From assembly GCA_040400085.1 (NCBI GenBank), contig JBBAQX010000003.1:62001-126000 (forward strand): a stretch of 64,000 nt of DNA. Reading direction: 5' to 3'. The notes under the pieces are model-generated. The model was not told the DNA's origin and ran no database searches. It saw only the letters and a list, made by a program, of their open reading frames with translations. This stretch comes from HNR sp040400085. Its GTDB lineage: Bacteria > Actinomycetota > Actinomycetes > Actinomycetales > Microbacteriaceae. How positions within the stretch are numbered: position 1 is the stretch's first letter; the number at the start of each line of letters is the position of its first letter. This document shows positions 51,236 through 59,077 of this stretch, piece by piece. The translations under genes were made by a program, and so were the position numbers.

Positions 51236-51247
51236 TTACCCGGGTAA
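51236..51247. promoter_or_regulatory. Perfect 12-bp palindrome upstream of the FHA pair
   Basis: TTACCCGGGTAA is self-complementary and lies 96 bases before the small-protein start. A possible -10 box, TATAGG (51257-51262), follows 9 bases later, so it could be an operator for the plus-strand unit. Confidence 0.4.
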
Positions 51248-51342
51248 TTGTCTGGGTATAGGCTGAATCAAAATCAACAGATCGGCTCAGCAGGACCAGC
51301 AGATTTGGGCGCTGTTTGAGTCGAACGGCTAAGGAGATCATC

Positions 51343-51582
51343 ATGTCGAACCAGGAACACATCGGTCAAGATCAGTCATCTGTTCAGGAGCACAGCATCC
51401 GTGATTGGGCAGACCTCGGCCAAGAAATGTGGTCATATCTCACCGGCAGGCATGCCATGGTCAATTATTCATTTGACGATATGACTATCGAGGTTCCTCG
51501 CGATATTGGGCCAGACGCACCCCGCGCGGTTTGGAAATTCAACGGAACCATTCGGGTTACCACTAATGATGATGCTGAATAG
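51343..51582 (+). CDS. 79-residue acidic protein of unknown function
   Basis: No known domain is recognised. The protein is acidic, without signal peptide or membrane segment. Its central part (WSYLTGRHAMVNYSFDDMTI, then EVPRDIGPDAPRAVWKFNG) looks like a compact beta-rich fold. The ATG at 51343 has a strong AAGGAG 5 bases upstream. It is followed after 11 bases by an FHA-like protein gene, so the two likely work together. The function is unknown. Confidence 0.75.
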   Translation: MSNQEHIGQDQSSVQEHSIRDWADLGQEMWSYLTGRHAMVNYSFDDMTIEVPRDIGPDAPRAVWKFNGTIRVTTNDDAE

Positions 51583-51593
51583 AGGTAGCCAGA

Positions 51594-52496
51594 ATGAACA
51601 CCTCAACCAGGTTTGATATAGATCTGAGCTTCGAGCTGCGGGTCCCTTCACAATCAAACCAGGAAAGCGAACTCGTCACGGGAACGATTGAGGCCGCTGG
51701 TAAAGACATTGTTGTCCGCTGCGATAATCCGGATGTTTTTCTGGACAGTGGTGTGGGAAACCCCGTGCTCATGAGGATGCTCGCCGATGTTTTGGACTCT
51801 CACGACACCACAATCTCGTTTGAGGGACCTCAGGGACGCATCGTGCGCATAGGTAAGCTGAAAAACCCAATAATCCAGCGGCTCATGACAGGAACTCGTC
51901 ATATTGAGTTCGGCTCATCTTCGACACTTGTGTCCCTCGCGAAAAAACGTTTCTCCGCTCGCAACCAAGGAGACATGGGGCAGCTTCTTCCTCCGCCGAC
52001 GCTGGTCCCGTTGCTTCCGACCTTTAATCGAACAAACCGGAAGCGTATCACCACGACGAACTACGCATACGGTGCTGGGCATCCCCGGCTGCTCTTTGTG
52101 ATCGATGCGGAGAGATGGGACGGGCATCCCCCTCTTATCTTTGACCTCAATAAGACGGTGACTACTATTGGGTCTTCGCCGCTGTCCGATTTAGTTCTCT
52201 CAGGGGCCGAACCCTTCCACGCCGAAATAAGACATGTCGAGCAGGATGAGTATGTACTTTACCCGTTCTCGCCCGCCGGAACCGGCATCGATCCCGTAAA
52301 CACGACCGCTAGCTGGGCAGAGGGCGGTGTCGTGCTCAGAACGGGAGCGCGTGTGCAAATCGCCGGTTGGAAGATGGCCTTCTTCCGAGAAGAATACGCG
52401 GATCACGGGCGCCCGTATGGCGGTCGGGCCGGTGGCGAATGGGCCCATCAGCGCACCCAATCCGCGCGAAGAGTCGCCTCAGAGTCCTCACCCTAG
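51594..52496 (+). CDS. FHA-like protein with degenerate phosphothreonine site
   Basis: A 300-residue protein. The first 115 residues resemble no family I can name and repeat the basic/hydrophobic character of the 79-residue protein before it. The C-terminal part (about 165-265) has the FHA outline: TTIGSSPLSDLVLSGAEPFHAEI, with the core His, but the Arg after the first Gly is Ser, the usual Ser-Arg before His is Glu-Pro, and the Asn-Gly loop is not seen. So it may not bind phosphothreonine. ATG 51594 follows GAGGTAG. It ends before a TPP riboswitch. Confidence 0.7.
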   Translation: MNTSTRFDIDLSFELRVPSQSNQESELVTGTIEAAGKDIVVRCDNPDVFLDSGVGNPVLMRMLADVLDSHDTTISFEGPQGRIVRIGKLKNPIIQRLMTGTRHIEFGSSSTLVSLAKKRFSARNQGDMGQLLPPPTLVPLLPTFNRTNRKRITTTNYAYGAGHPRLLFVIDAERWDGHPPLIFDLNKTVTTIGSSPLSDLVLSGAEPFHAEIRHVEQDEYVLYPFSPAGTGIDPVNTTASWAEGGVVLRTGARVQIAGWKMAFFREEYADHGRPYGGRAGGEWAHQRTQSARRVASESSP

Positions 52497-52585
52497 GCGG
52501 GAGGTACGCAACCCACAGGAGATCAACCGCTGTGAGGGCTCTCGGGAGAAGTTTCAGTGCACGGCTCAAGCCGCTATGATAAAGG

Positions 52586-52675
52586 ATGCGCGGGAGCCCG
52601 GATTGACGGGCTGAGAGGGCTGTATCCGCGGCCGACCGTCTGAACCTGATCTGGATCATGCCAGCGGAAGGGAGC
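52586..52675 (+). promoter_or_regulatory. TPP riboswitch upstream of thiOSG
   Basis: It has GCGGGAGC, GGGCTGAGAGGG, GACCGTCTGAACCTGATCTGG and the 3' CCAGCGGAAGGGA in thi-box order, ending 8 bases before the thiO ATG. TPP would repress thiazole synthesis. Confidence 0.95.
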
Positions 52676-52683
52676 CCTGCCTC

Positions 52684-53910
52684 ATGGAGAACTCGGACCA
52701 GCGCGTCGATGTCGTGGTCGTCGGCGCTGGAATCGTCGGCTCACTAGCCGCCTGGCGGTCGATACAGCGAGGGCTATCAGTTCGTTGGTTCGACCCGGAT
52801 CCGGGAAACGGCGCGTCATATGCTGCCGCAGGGATGCTTGCCCCGACGTTCGAGGCAGCGTTTGGCGAACACGAATTGATGGCTCTCAACGTCGAGTCGG
52901 CCCGTTTATGGCCTAGCCTTGCCTCGGAGATTGAACGAGAGTCAGGGATGAGCGTTGATCTTCGGGCAGAGGGGAGCCTTTCCATCGCTTTCGACAGCGG
53001 AGATTTCGATGAGGCCAAACGGTTGCATCAGCTTCATCACGAGTGGGGATTAGACTCCGAGCTGCTCAGTTCGGCTGAAGTACGGCAGCGATTGCCTCTC
53101 GCCGGAACACATGTTGCGGGAGGCCTCTGGGCCGCACACGATCACCAAGTCGACCCGAGGCGCGTGATCCAGGCACTTCGGCTGGCCTGCGAGAATCGGG
53201 GACTTCGGGTCGAACGCAGGCGAGTCGCTGGCCTTCTCACGCAAGGTCCACGTGCTGGCTCGGCGGTTGGGTTGGCTGTTGGGTCGCAGAGAGTAAACGG
53301 TATTCGCCTCACCGACGGTCACACGGTGCTCGCTGATCGCGTGATCCTCGCTGCCGGCTGGGAATCCGCATCCCTTGTCGGTGAGTTCACCGATACCCAT
53401 ATACCCACCCGTTCCGTCAAAGGTGAGGTGTTGCGTCTGAATCACTCCGCGACACCCTGGCTGGATACTCGTTTCACCGTTCGAGGGCTCGTTCAGGGTC
53501 GACCTGTCTACATCGTTCCCCGCGAAAATGGCGAAATTGTTATCGGAGCGACGACCAACGAGTTACCCGACGATCGTGCGGCGACTGCGGGAGGGGTGTT
53601 CGCTCTGCTCAGGGATGCCCGCGCGATAATCCCCGGCCTGGACGAGGCAGAATTCGTGGAGGCAACCGCCCGTTCACGCCCAGGGTCGCCGGATAACCTA
53701 CCCCTGATCGGCAGTATCGCAGGGGGAACGCTCCTCGTCGCGACAGGTCATTATCGCCACGGGATACTTCTGGCGGCGGTGACGTCCGGCCTGATCGAGA
53801 GGATGCTCGGCGGACGGGAACTTCCGGATTATGCGAGCGCGTGCATCCCCACGCGATTCGCGAAAGCGCAGCAGATTCCAACCATACATTCACGAGAGGT
53901 AACCGAATGA
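52684..53910 (+). CDS. thiO: Glycine oxidase ThiO
   Basis: A 408-residue FAD enzyme that oxidises glycine to the imine used for the thiazole. VVVVGAGIVGSLAAWRS is the dinucleotide fold, ASYAAAGMLAP a ThiO block, and the C-terminal GHYRHGILLA the FAD-contact region. ThiO replaces ThiH in aerobic thiamine makers. ATG 52684 follows the riboswitch; thiS overlaps its stop by ATGA. There is no membrane anchor. Confidence 0.95.
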   Translation: MENSDQRVDVVVVGAGIVGSLAAWRSIQRGLSVRWFDPDPGNGASYAAAGMLAPTFEAAFGEHELMALNVESARLWPSLASEIERESGMSVDLRAEGSLSIAFDSGDFDEAKRLHQLHHEWGLDSELLSSAEVRQRLPLAGTHVAGGLWAAHDHQVDPRRVIQALRLACENRGLRVERRRVAGLLTQGPRAGSAVGLAVGSQRVNGIRLTDGHTVLADRVILAAGWESASLVGEFTDTHIPTRSVKGEVLRLNHSATPWLDTRFTVRGLVQGRPVYIVPRENGEIVIGATTNELPDDRAATAGGVFALLRDARAIIPGLDEAEFVEATARSRPGSPDNLPLIGSIAGGTLLVATGHYRHGILLAAVTSGLIERMLGGRELPDYASACIPTRFAKAQQIPTIHSREVTE

Positions 53911-54170
53911 CAACGTCACACGAATCGGCTGAGAGAACCGCCGAGAACTCGCTTGCGATAACGGTAAATGGGGAGAACCAGACCGTGCTCTCGGGAGCCG
54001 TACTAGAGACGATCGTACGCAGCACGCTGACACTCGACGACAGCGCCGCGCTTCCAGGGGGGATAGCGGCCGCGGTGAACGACGAGGTGATTCCGCGGAG
54101 CGGTTGGGCGGGGCATCTGGTCACGAGTGACGACCGAATCGAAATTCTCAGCGCAGTGCAGGGAGGCTAG
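53907..54170 (+). CDS. thiS: Sulfur carrier protein ThiS
   Basis: An 87-residue ubiquitin-like sulfur carrier. It ends in Gly-Gly, where thiocarboxylate is made for thiazole ring formation by ThiG. The family start LAITVNGE is at about residue 16; an N-terminal extension of 15 residues precedes it. ATG 53907 follows GAGAGG and overlaps thiO by four bases. thiG begins 4 bases after the stop. Confidence 0.95.
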   Translation: MTTSHESAERTAENSLAITVNGENQTVLSGAVLETIVRSTLTLDDSAALPGGIAAAVNDEVIPRSGWAGHLVTSDDRIEILSAVQGG

Positions 54171-54173
54171 CTC

Positions 54174-55004
54174 GTGACCGACTTTCTCATTGACGCCCCA
54201 GCCGACGGCCCGATCGCAGAGGCAAACGACCCGCTGGTGATCGCTGGCGAAGAATTTTGTTCCCGGCTCGTGATGGGCACTGGCGGCGCGCCCAGCCTTC
54301 TCGCGCTTGAGGATGCCCTGATTGCGTCAGGGACACAGCTCACTACCGTGGCGATGCGGCGGGTCCAAACCGGTACAGAAGGATCGGTGTGGTCGGTGCT
54401 GCAGCGCAATGGCATCCGGGCGCTGCCCAATACGGCCGGCTGTTTCACCGCGTCGGAGGCTGTGCTGACTGCTCAGCTGGCGCGGGAGGCCTGCGAGACC
54501 AACTGGGTTAAGCTCGAGGTCGTCGCCGACGATGTAACGTTGCTTCCCGATCCCATCGAACTGTTGAAGGCCGCTGAGAGGCTTGTCAACGACGGGTTCG
54601 TCGTGCTTCCGTATACCAACGATGATCCAATCTTGGCCCGTAAACTCGCCGATGTGGGATGCTCGGCCGTTATGCCTCTCGGGGCTCCGATTGGTTCTGG
54701 CCTCGGCATCCTCAACCCCCATAACATCGAGGCTATCGCAGCGCATTCCGCCGTTCCCATCATCCTCGACGCGGGAATTGGTACGGCGTCGGATGCGGCA
54801 CTCGCCATGGAACTCGGCTGCGGAGGTGTGTTGCTGGCAACCGCCGTCACCCGTGCCGCTGACCCCGTGCGGATGGCCCGCGCGATGCGTCACGCGGTGG
54901 AGGCCGGGCGGCTCGCGGCGACGGCGGGGCGGATTCCGAAGCGGAGAGAAGCACTCGCCTCCTCGTCGCTCGACGGCCGCGCAAATCTCGACCTGGCGCT
55001 GTAG
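54174..55004 (+). CDS. thiG: Thiazole synthase ThiG
   Basis: A 276-residue TIM-barrel enzyme that makes the thiazole phosphate from deoxyxylulose phosphate, iminoglycine and ThiS thiocarboxylate. The Schiff-base lysine is in NWVKLEVV (about residue 112), with NTAGCFTASEA and APIGSGLGI nearby. GTG 54174 has GGGAGG upstream. It ends against the convergent moeZ gene, 19 bases apart. Confidence 0.96.
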   Translation: MTDFLIDAPADGPIAEANDPLVIAGEEFCSRLVMGTGGAPSLLALEDALIASGTQLTTVAMRRVQTGTEGSVWSVLQRNGIRALPNTAGCFTASEAVLTAQLAREACETNWVKLEVVADDVTLLPDPIELLKAAERLVNDGFVVLPYTNDDPILARKLADVGCSAVMPLGAPIGSGLGILNPHNIEAIAAHSAVPIILDAGIGTASDAALAMELGCGGVLLATAVTRAADPVRMARAMRHAVEAGRLAATAGRIPKRREALASSSLDGRANLDLAL

Positions 55005-55023
55005 GCCGCGCGCGACCTACAGC

Positions 55024-56217
55024 TCAGTACCGCGCCACCTCCGGGTCAATCGACAGGCTCCACGCATCGATACCGCCCGCCAGGTGGTGCACATTCTCAT
55101 AACCGGCGCCCGCGAGCATGTGCATGGTGTAATCGGAGCGCGAGCCGTGGTGGCAGTAGAGCACGATCGTCTCGTCGGCATCAATGGCCGGGTCTGCCGC
55201 TCCCATCAGGAGATTATTCATCGGGATGTGCTCGGATCCCTCGATAAGGCACAGCTCCCGCTCGAAGTTTTCGCGGATATCGATCAGCCTGAACGAGCTT
55301 GCGCCCAGCTTCCGCGCCGCGAGTTGCTGGGCCAGCTGCGTGGCATCCCACTCAGGCGAATCGCTAGCGGATGCCGCGGGAAGGACCCCGCCCACAGCAT
55401 CGTAATCGTCGAGTTGTGTTATCGGAGCGCGCAGCGGGTCTGCGGACACCCGCAGTTCGCGCCACGTCATCTGCTCGGCGTCGAAGCTGATCAGCCGGCC
55501 TAGCATCGAGGTGCCGATGCCCGTGATCAGCTTGATCGCATCCGTCGCCATCATCGTTCCGATCATGGAGCAGAGCACCCCGAGCACCCCGCCCTCGGCA
55601 CAGTCGGGTACCGAACCCGCGCTGGGAGGTTCGGGGAAAAGATCACGATAGGTCACACCGGGTTGTCCGTCGTTTGGGCGGGACCAAAAAGTCGAAGCCT
55701 GCCCGGAATAACGCAGAATAGAGCCCCAGACGCAGGGGATCCTCAAGATTTCTGCCGTATCGCTCGCTAGGTAACGAGTCGCAAAGTTGTCGGATCCGTC
55801 GATGAGGAGGTCGTAGTCCTTGACTATGTCAAGCGCGTTCTCGGACGAGAGGCGAACAGGATGCAGGACGACGGTGGCGTCGGGATTTCTGGCGAGCACG
55901 GCATCCCGTGCAGATTCGCCCTTGAGCCTGCCCACGTCATCCGATTCGTGAATCACCTGCCGCTGAAGGTTTGACGGTTCCACCACATCGTCATCGATGA
56001 TGCCGATGGTGCCAACCCCTGCGGCTGCGAGGTAGAGCAGTATCGGACTGCCGAGGCCGCCGGCCCCGATGACGGCGACCCGTGCGTTGAGGAGGCGGCG
56101 CTGTGACTCGGTGCCGAAGCCCGGGATCACTATGTGCCGAGAAAATTGGGTGACCTGCTGCGAGGTCAGGTCGGGGCCAGGCGTAACGAGCGCCTTCAGG
56201 ATTCGGGTGTTAGGCAC
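55024..56217 (-). CDS. moeZ: ThiF/MoeZ-like adenylyltransferase-sulfurtransferase
   Basis: A 397-residue fusion. The N-terminal ThiF/MoeB domain has VIGAGGLGSPILLYLAAAG and IIDDDVVEPSNLQRQ; the first zinc CxxC of MoeB reads TYRD, as in actinobacterial MoeZ. The C-terminal rhodanese (about 290-390) has LYCHHGSRS with the active cysteine. It would adenylate ThiS and transfer sulfur to its C-terminal Gly; MoaD or CysO may be partners too. It overlaps thiD by 22 bases and lies downstream of the thiD riboswitch. Confidence 0.92.
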   Translation of the reverse strand: MPNTRILKALVTPGPDLTSQQVTQFSRHIVIPGFGTESQRRLLNARVAVIGAGGLGSPILLYLAAAGVGTIGIIDDDVVEPSNLQRQVIHESDDVGRLKGESARDAVLARNPDATVVLHPVRLSSENALDIVKDYDLLIDGSDNFATRYLASDTAEILRIPCVWGSILRYSGQASTFWSRPNDGQPGVTYRDLFPEPPSAGSVPDCAEGGVLGVLCSMIGTMMATDAIKLITGIGTSMLGRLISFDAEQMTWRELRVSADPLRAPITQLDDYDAVGGVLPAASASDSPEWDATQLAQQLAARKLGASSFRLIDIRENFERELCLIEGSEHIPMNNLLMGAADPAIDADETIVLYCHHGSRSDYTMHMLAGAGYENVHHLAGGIDAWSLSIDPEVARY

Positions 56218-57107
56218 GGAAGGCCCTCTCTGTCAAACGTACTCAGTGTTGTGCGGCCAGCCCACAGGCTGTGAAAATGATTGATCGGGCCGTTGCCTCC
56301 GCCGACGCGCAGCTCATCCGCGTGCTCTATCGAATCGTGCAACCACCCAGAAGTCACAGCGAGAGACTCGGCCCAATCGCCGGTGCGGGCCTGAGCAGTC
56401 GCAAGCGCGGACGACAGCGAGCACCCAGTCCCGTGCGTGTTGGGGGTGTCCAACCGGGGTCCGGAGACCTGATAAACGGTTTCGCCGGAGGCCAGCCCGC
56501 GGGCACTCACGAGAGCATCGGGACAGGTATCGCCTGTGAGATGGCCTCCCTTCACCAACACGGTAACCCCAAAACGGGCTGATGCTCGTAGCCCCTGTTC
56601 CAGCGCGGCATCCCACGAATCCGCCACCGGCTCGTCAACGAGCACCGCAAGTTCCGGAATATTTGGTGTGATTAGCGAAGCCAAGGGCAGCAGCCGCCGC
56701 AGCGCATGCTCCGCGTTCTTGTCGAGCAGGCGGTCACCGCTCGTGGCAATCATCACCGGATCGATGACGACGATTGGTGGCGAGATCTCAGCGAGCCACT
56801 CGGAGACCGTGTTCGCAATATCCGACGAGCCAAGCATCCCGATCTTGACGGCATCGATAGCAACATCGTCGCTGACCGCATAAAGCTGTTCCTCGAGAAA
56901 ACTTGTGGGCGGGGTATAAACCGAACGAACCCCCCGGGTATTCTGTGCGACCAGGGCCGTTACGACAGCCATTCCGTAGCCGCCCAGTGCCGCAATGCTT
57001 TTCAGATCAGCCTGGATCCCGGCCCCTCCAGTAGGATCAGTGCCCGCGATGCTCAGGATTCGAGGAGTCTGATTGAGGGCATTGATCTGCGTTAATTCTG
57101 TTGTCAC
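56196..57107 (-). CDS. thiD: HMP/HMP-P kinase ThiD
   Basis: A 303-residue ribokinase-like kinase that phosphorylates hydroxymethylpyrimidine twice. LSIAGTDPTGGAGIQADLK, VDPVMIATSGDRLL (as VIDPVMIATSGD) and NTHGTGCSLSSALA with the catalytic region are seen. It joins the salvaged pyrimidine with the ThiE step. ATG 57107 follows the TPP riboswitch closely. A C-terminal tail of 30 residues beyond the core is variable. The substrate could also include toxic pyrimidine analogues. Confidence 0.95.
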   Translation of the reverse strand: MTTELTQINALNQTPRILSIAGTDPTGGAGIQADLKSIAALGGYGMAVVTALVAQNTRGVRSVYTPPTSFLEEQLYAVSDDVAIDAVKIGMLGSSDIANTVSEWLAEISPPIVVIDPVMIATSGDRLLDKNAEHALRRLLPLASLITPNIPELAVLVDEPVADSWDAALEQGLRASARFGVTVLVKGGHLTGDTCPDALVSARGLASGETVYQVSGPRLDTPNTHGTGCSLSSALATAQARTGDWAESLAVTSGWLHDSIEHADELRVGGGNGPINHFHSLWAGRTTLSTFDREGLPCLTPES

Positions 57108-57112
57108 GAGAC

Positions 57113-57190
57113 GACAATCCCTTCGCTAGTTCGAGCTAGATCAGGTTCGACGGGTATCTTCTCAGCCCGGCGGGCACCCCGTGTCACTGA
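57113..57190 (-). promoter_or_regulatory. TPP riboswitch upstream of thiD-moeZ
   Basis: Minus strand: CACGGGGTGCCCGC, GGGCTGAGAAG, ACCCGTCGAACCTGATCTAG and GCGAAGGGA follow in thi-box order, ending just before the thiD start. The divergent thiE gene does not share it. Confidence 0.95.
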
Positions 57191-57319
57191 GTTCGATTCT
57201 ACCCGGAAGATTGGGCGATGCGCGAAGAGCCAACAAGTGCCAGAATGACTACAGAGATCACACGTACAGCGGCGGCAGGCCATGCCGCCCTCAGCCCACC
57301 TGAAAGATGCGGAAATATC

Positions 57320-58033
57320 ATGACCCGAGCATCCGAAAAGCGATCGCACGCACATAAGCTTCGTGAGCGGCTCGATAAATCGATGCTGTACCTCTGCACG
57401 GATGCTCGTCTTGCCCAGGGCGACCTGGTTGAATTTGTTACCTCTGCCGTTGCGGGTGGCGTCGATATTGTCCAGCTGCGTGACAAGAACCTGGAGGCTG
57501 CCGCCGAGAGGGAAGCACTAGATGTTGTGCGGGACATTTGCCATGCGCACGGGGCCCTGCTCTCGGTAAACGACCGTGCCGATCTGGCGCTTCTGGTCGG
57601 AGCCGATATTTTTCATACGGGGCAGGGCGATCTTTCTGTGGATGACAGCCGCAAACTTCTGGGCCCGGACGTTATCCTGGGCCGATCCACGAATAGCTTT
57701 GAACTGGCAGTCCTGGCGGAATCGGACCCAGATGTTGATTACTTCTGTGTCGGGCCGGTATGGGAAACTCCCACTAAGCCCGGGCGAGCAGCCGTTGGTC
57801 TGGAACTGGTCTCCCGAGTGGCCGAATACGGACCGCACAAACCATGGTTTGCAATCGGGGGTGTCAACGATACGAACGTCGCACACGTCACGGAGGCCGG
57901 GGCCGATCGCATCGTGGTGGTTCGGGCGCTCACCCAGGCTCACGACGTTACCGCTGCTGCGAGGCAGCTTCGAACGGCGGTGGCAGCCGGGCAGGAAGCC
58001 AACCGAAACAACGACGGGAGCAGTGGATGGTAA
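57320..58033 (+). CDS. thiE: Thiamine phosphate synthase
   Basis: A 237-residue TIM-barrel enzyme that couples HMP-PP and thiazole phosphate to thiamine phosphate. LYLCTDARLAQGDL, VQLRDKN, NDRADLALLVGADIFHTGQ and VGPVWETPTKPGRAAVG are family blocks. Frames open further upstream at 57218 and 57245; ATG 57320 is preferred for family fit but has no strong ribosome site. Its end overlaps the hydrolase gene by 7 bases. It has no riboswitch of its own. Confidence 0.94.
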   Translation: MTRASEKRSHAHKLRERLDKSMLYLCTDARLAQGDLVEFVTSAVAGGVDIVQLRDKNLEAAAEREALDVVRDICHAHGALLSVNDRADLALLVGADIFHTGQGDLSVDDSRKLLGPDVILGRSTNSFELAVLAESDPDVDYFCVGPVWETPTKPGRAAVGLELVSRVAEYGPHKPWFAIGGVNDTNVAHVTEAGADRIVVVRALTQAHDVTAAARQLRTAVAAGQEANRNNDGSSGW

Positions 58034-59010
58034 CGTCGCTCTGGTCCCAAGACGTTCTGGGTAAGGGGTACGAATGCAGAACACTCCCGCTCGGCCAAGA
58101 CGACGAGGGTGACGTCCTAGCTACGCTGATAAGATCAGCACCCCCTCGTCGGGGGCAAACGATCTTTGGTACCGCGAAGAACACGGACGTTGTCTATGTG
58201 CACGGATGGTCTGATTACTTTTTCCAGAAAGAGCTGGCCGACTTTTGGCGCGAACGCGGAGCCCGTTTTTACGCGATCGATCTGAGAAAATACGGCAGGA
58301 GCTTACGGGCCGGGCAAACGCCTGGATATATTGAGGATCTTGCGGCATATGACGAAGATATCGAGGCTGCGCTCGCGGTCATAGGACACGGTACCGGGCA
58401 GCAGTCTGCGCGGCGGCTCGTTCTTATGGGGCATTCGACCGGGGGACTTGTCTTGTCATTGTGGGTATCCCGCAATCCGGGGCGGGCCTCCGCCCTCATC
58501 TTGAACAGCCCGTGGCTTGAATTGCAGACGGGAGAGATCGGTCGTACCGCGTTTGCCCCTGTGAATAACGCGCTCGTGAAGATCGGACGCAAGACTCCGT
58601 ATCCGCAGATCGATCGTGGGTTTTATTGCCGCTCCCTCAACGCCAGCTTCGACGGGGAATGGGAGTACAACCTCGAGTGGCGACCCGAACACGCTTTCTT
58701 GGTGTACCCGTCCTGGCTGCAGGCGATCATCCGTGGGCAGCAGGCTGTGTCGCGCGGGCTCCATATTGCTATTCCAGTTCTTGTGATGCTGTCAGCACGG
58801 AGTGTTCTCCGCACGACCTGGGACGAATCGATGAAACATGCCGATATCGTTCTCGATGTTGAGGGTATTGCCGCTCGTAGCAAAGACCTGGGGGAATGCA
58901 TAACACTTGTTCGGCTTGAGGGTGCCGTGCACGATGTCATCCTGTCGGAGAAGCCGGTGAGGGAAAAAGCTTACGGGCAGCTTGATCGTTGGCTTCGAGC
59001 CTACCTGTGA
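58027..59010 (+). CDS. Alpha/beta hydrolase (S33-like)
   Basis: A 327-residue hydrolase. GHSTGG holds the nucleophile serine (about residue 136), VYVHGWSDYFFQKELADFW the oxyanion-side loop, and AVHDVILSE the likely catalytic histidine. It resembles lysophospholipase or serine aminopeptidase S33 proteins. The substrate is unknown. The ATG at 58027 follows GGGAGCAG and overlaps the thiE stop by 7 bases, so the two are in one operon and may be coupled; a thiamine role is possible but unproven. Confidence 0.86.
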   Translation: MVTSLWSQDVLGKGYECRTLPLGQDDEGDVLATLIRSAPPRRGQTIFGTAKNTDVVYVHGWSDYFFQKELADFWRERGARFYAIDLRKYGRSLRAGQTPGYIEDLAAYDEDIEAALAVIGHGTGQQSARRLVLMGHSTGGLVLSLWVSRNPGRASALILNSPWLELQTGEIGRTAFAPVNNALVKIGRKTPYPQIDRGFYCRSLNASFDGEWEYNLEWRPEHAFLVYPSWLQAIIRGQQAVSRGLHIAIPVLVMLSARSVLRTTWDESMKHADIVLDVEGIAARSKDLGECITLVRLEGAVHDVILSEKPVREKAYGQLDRWLRAYL

Positions 59011-59064
59011 GTTGAGGTGTCCTTCCTGATAGCGCAGGGGACAACGTTCCCGCACGGGCTGGGG

Positions 59065-59070
59065 TATCGT
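59065..59070 (+). promoter_or_regulatory. Predicted -10 box for leaderless nadE
   Basis: TATCGT is followed by 7 bases and the nadE ATG at 59078. No Shine-Dalgarno site is present. Confidence 0.4.
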
Positions 59071-59077
59071 AAGAGCT

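Larger units (their letters stand above)
51038..51342. other. 305-base divergent region between tenA and the FHA pair
   Basis: It contains the minus-strand TPP riboswitch (51043-51126), then AT-rich DNA (about 51160-51240) with likely divergent promoters. TTACCCGGGTAA at 51236-51247 is a perfect 12-bp palindrome upstream of the plus-strand gene at 51343. No other gene is seen. Confidence 0.6.

Noticed and set aside
51043..57190. Possible defence or mobile island around the unknown FHA pair
   Set aside because: No integrase, transposase, nuclease or toxin-like gene is seen, and composition matches the surrounding thiamine genes; it reads as chromosomal.
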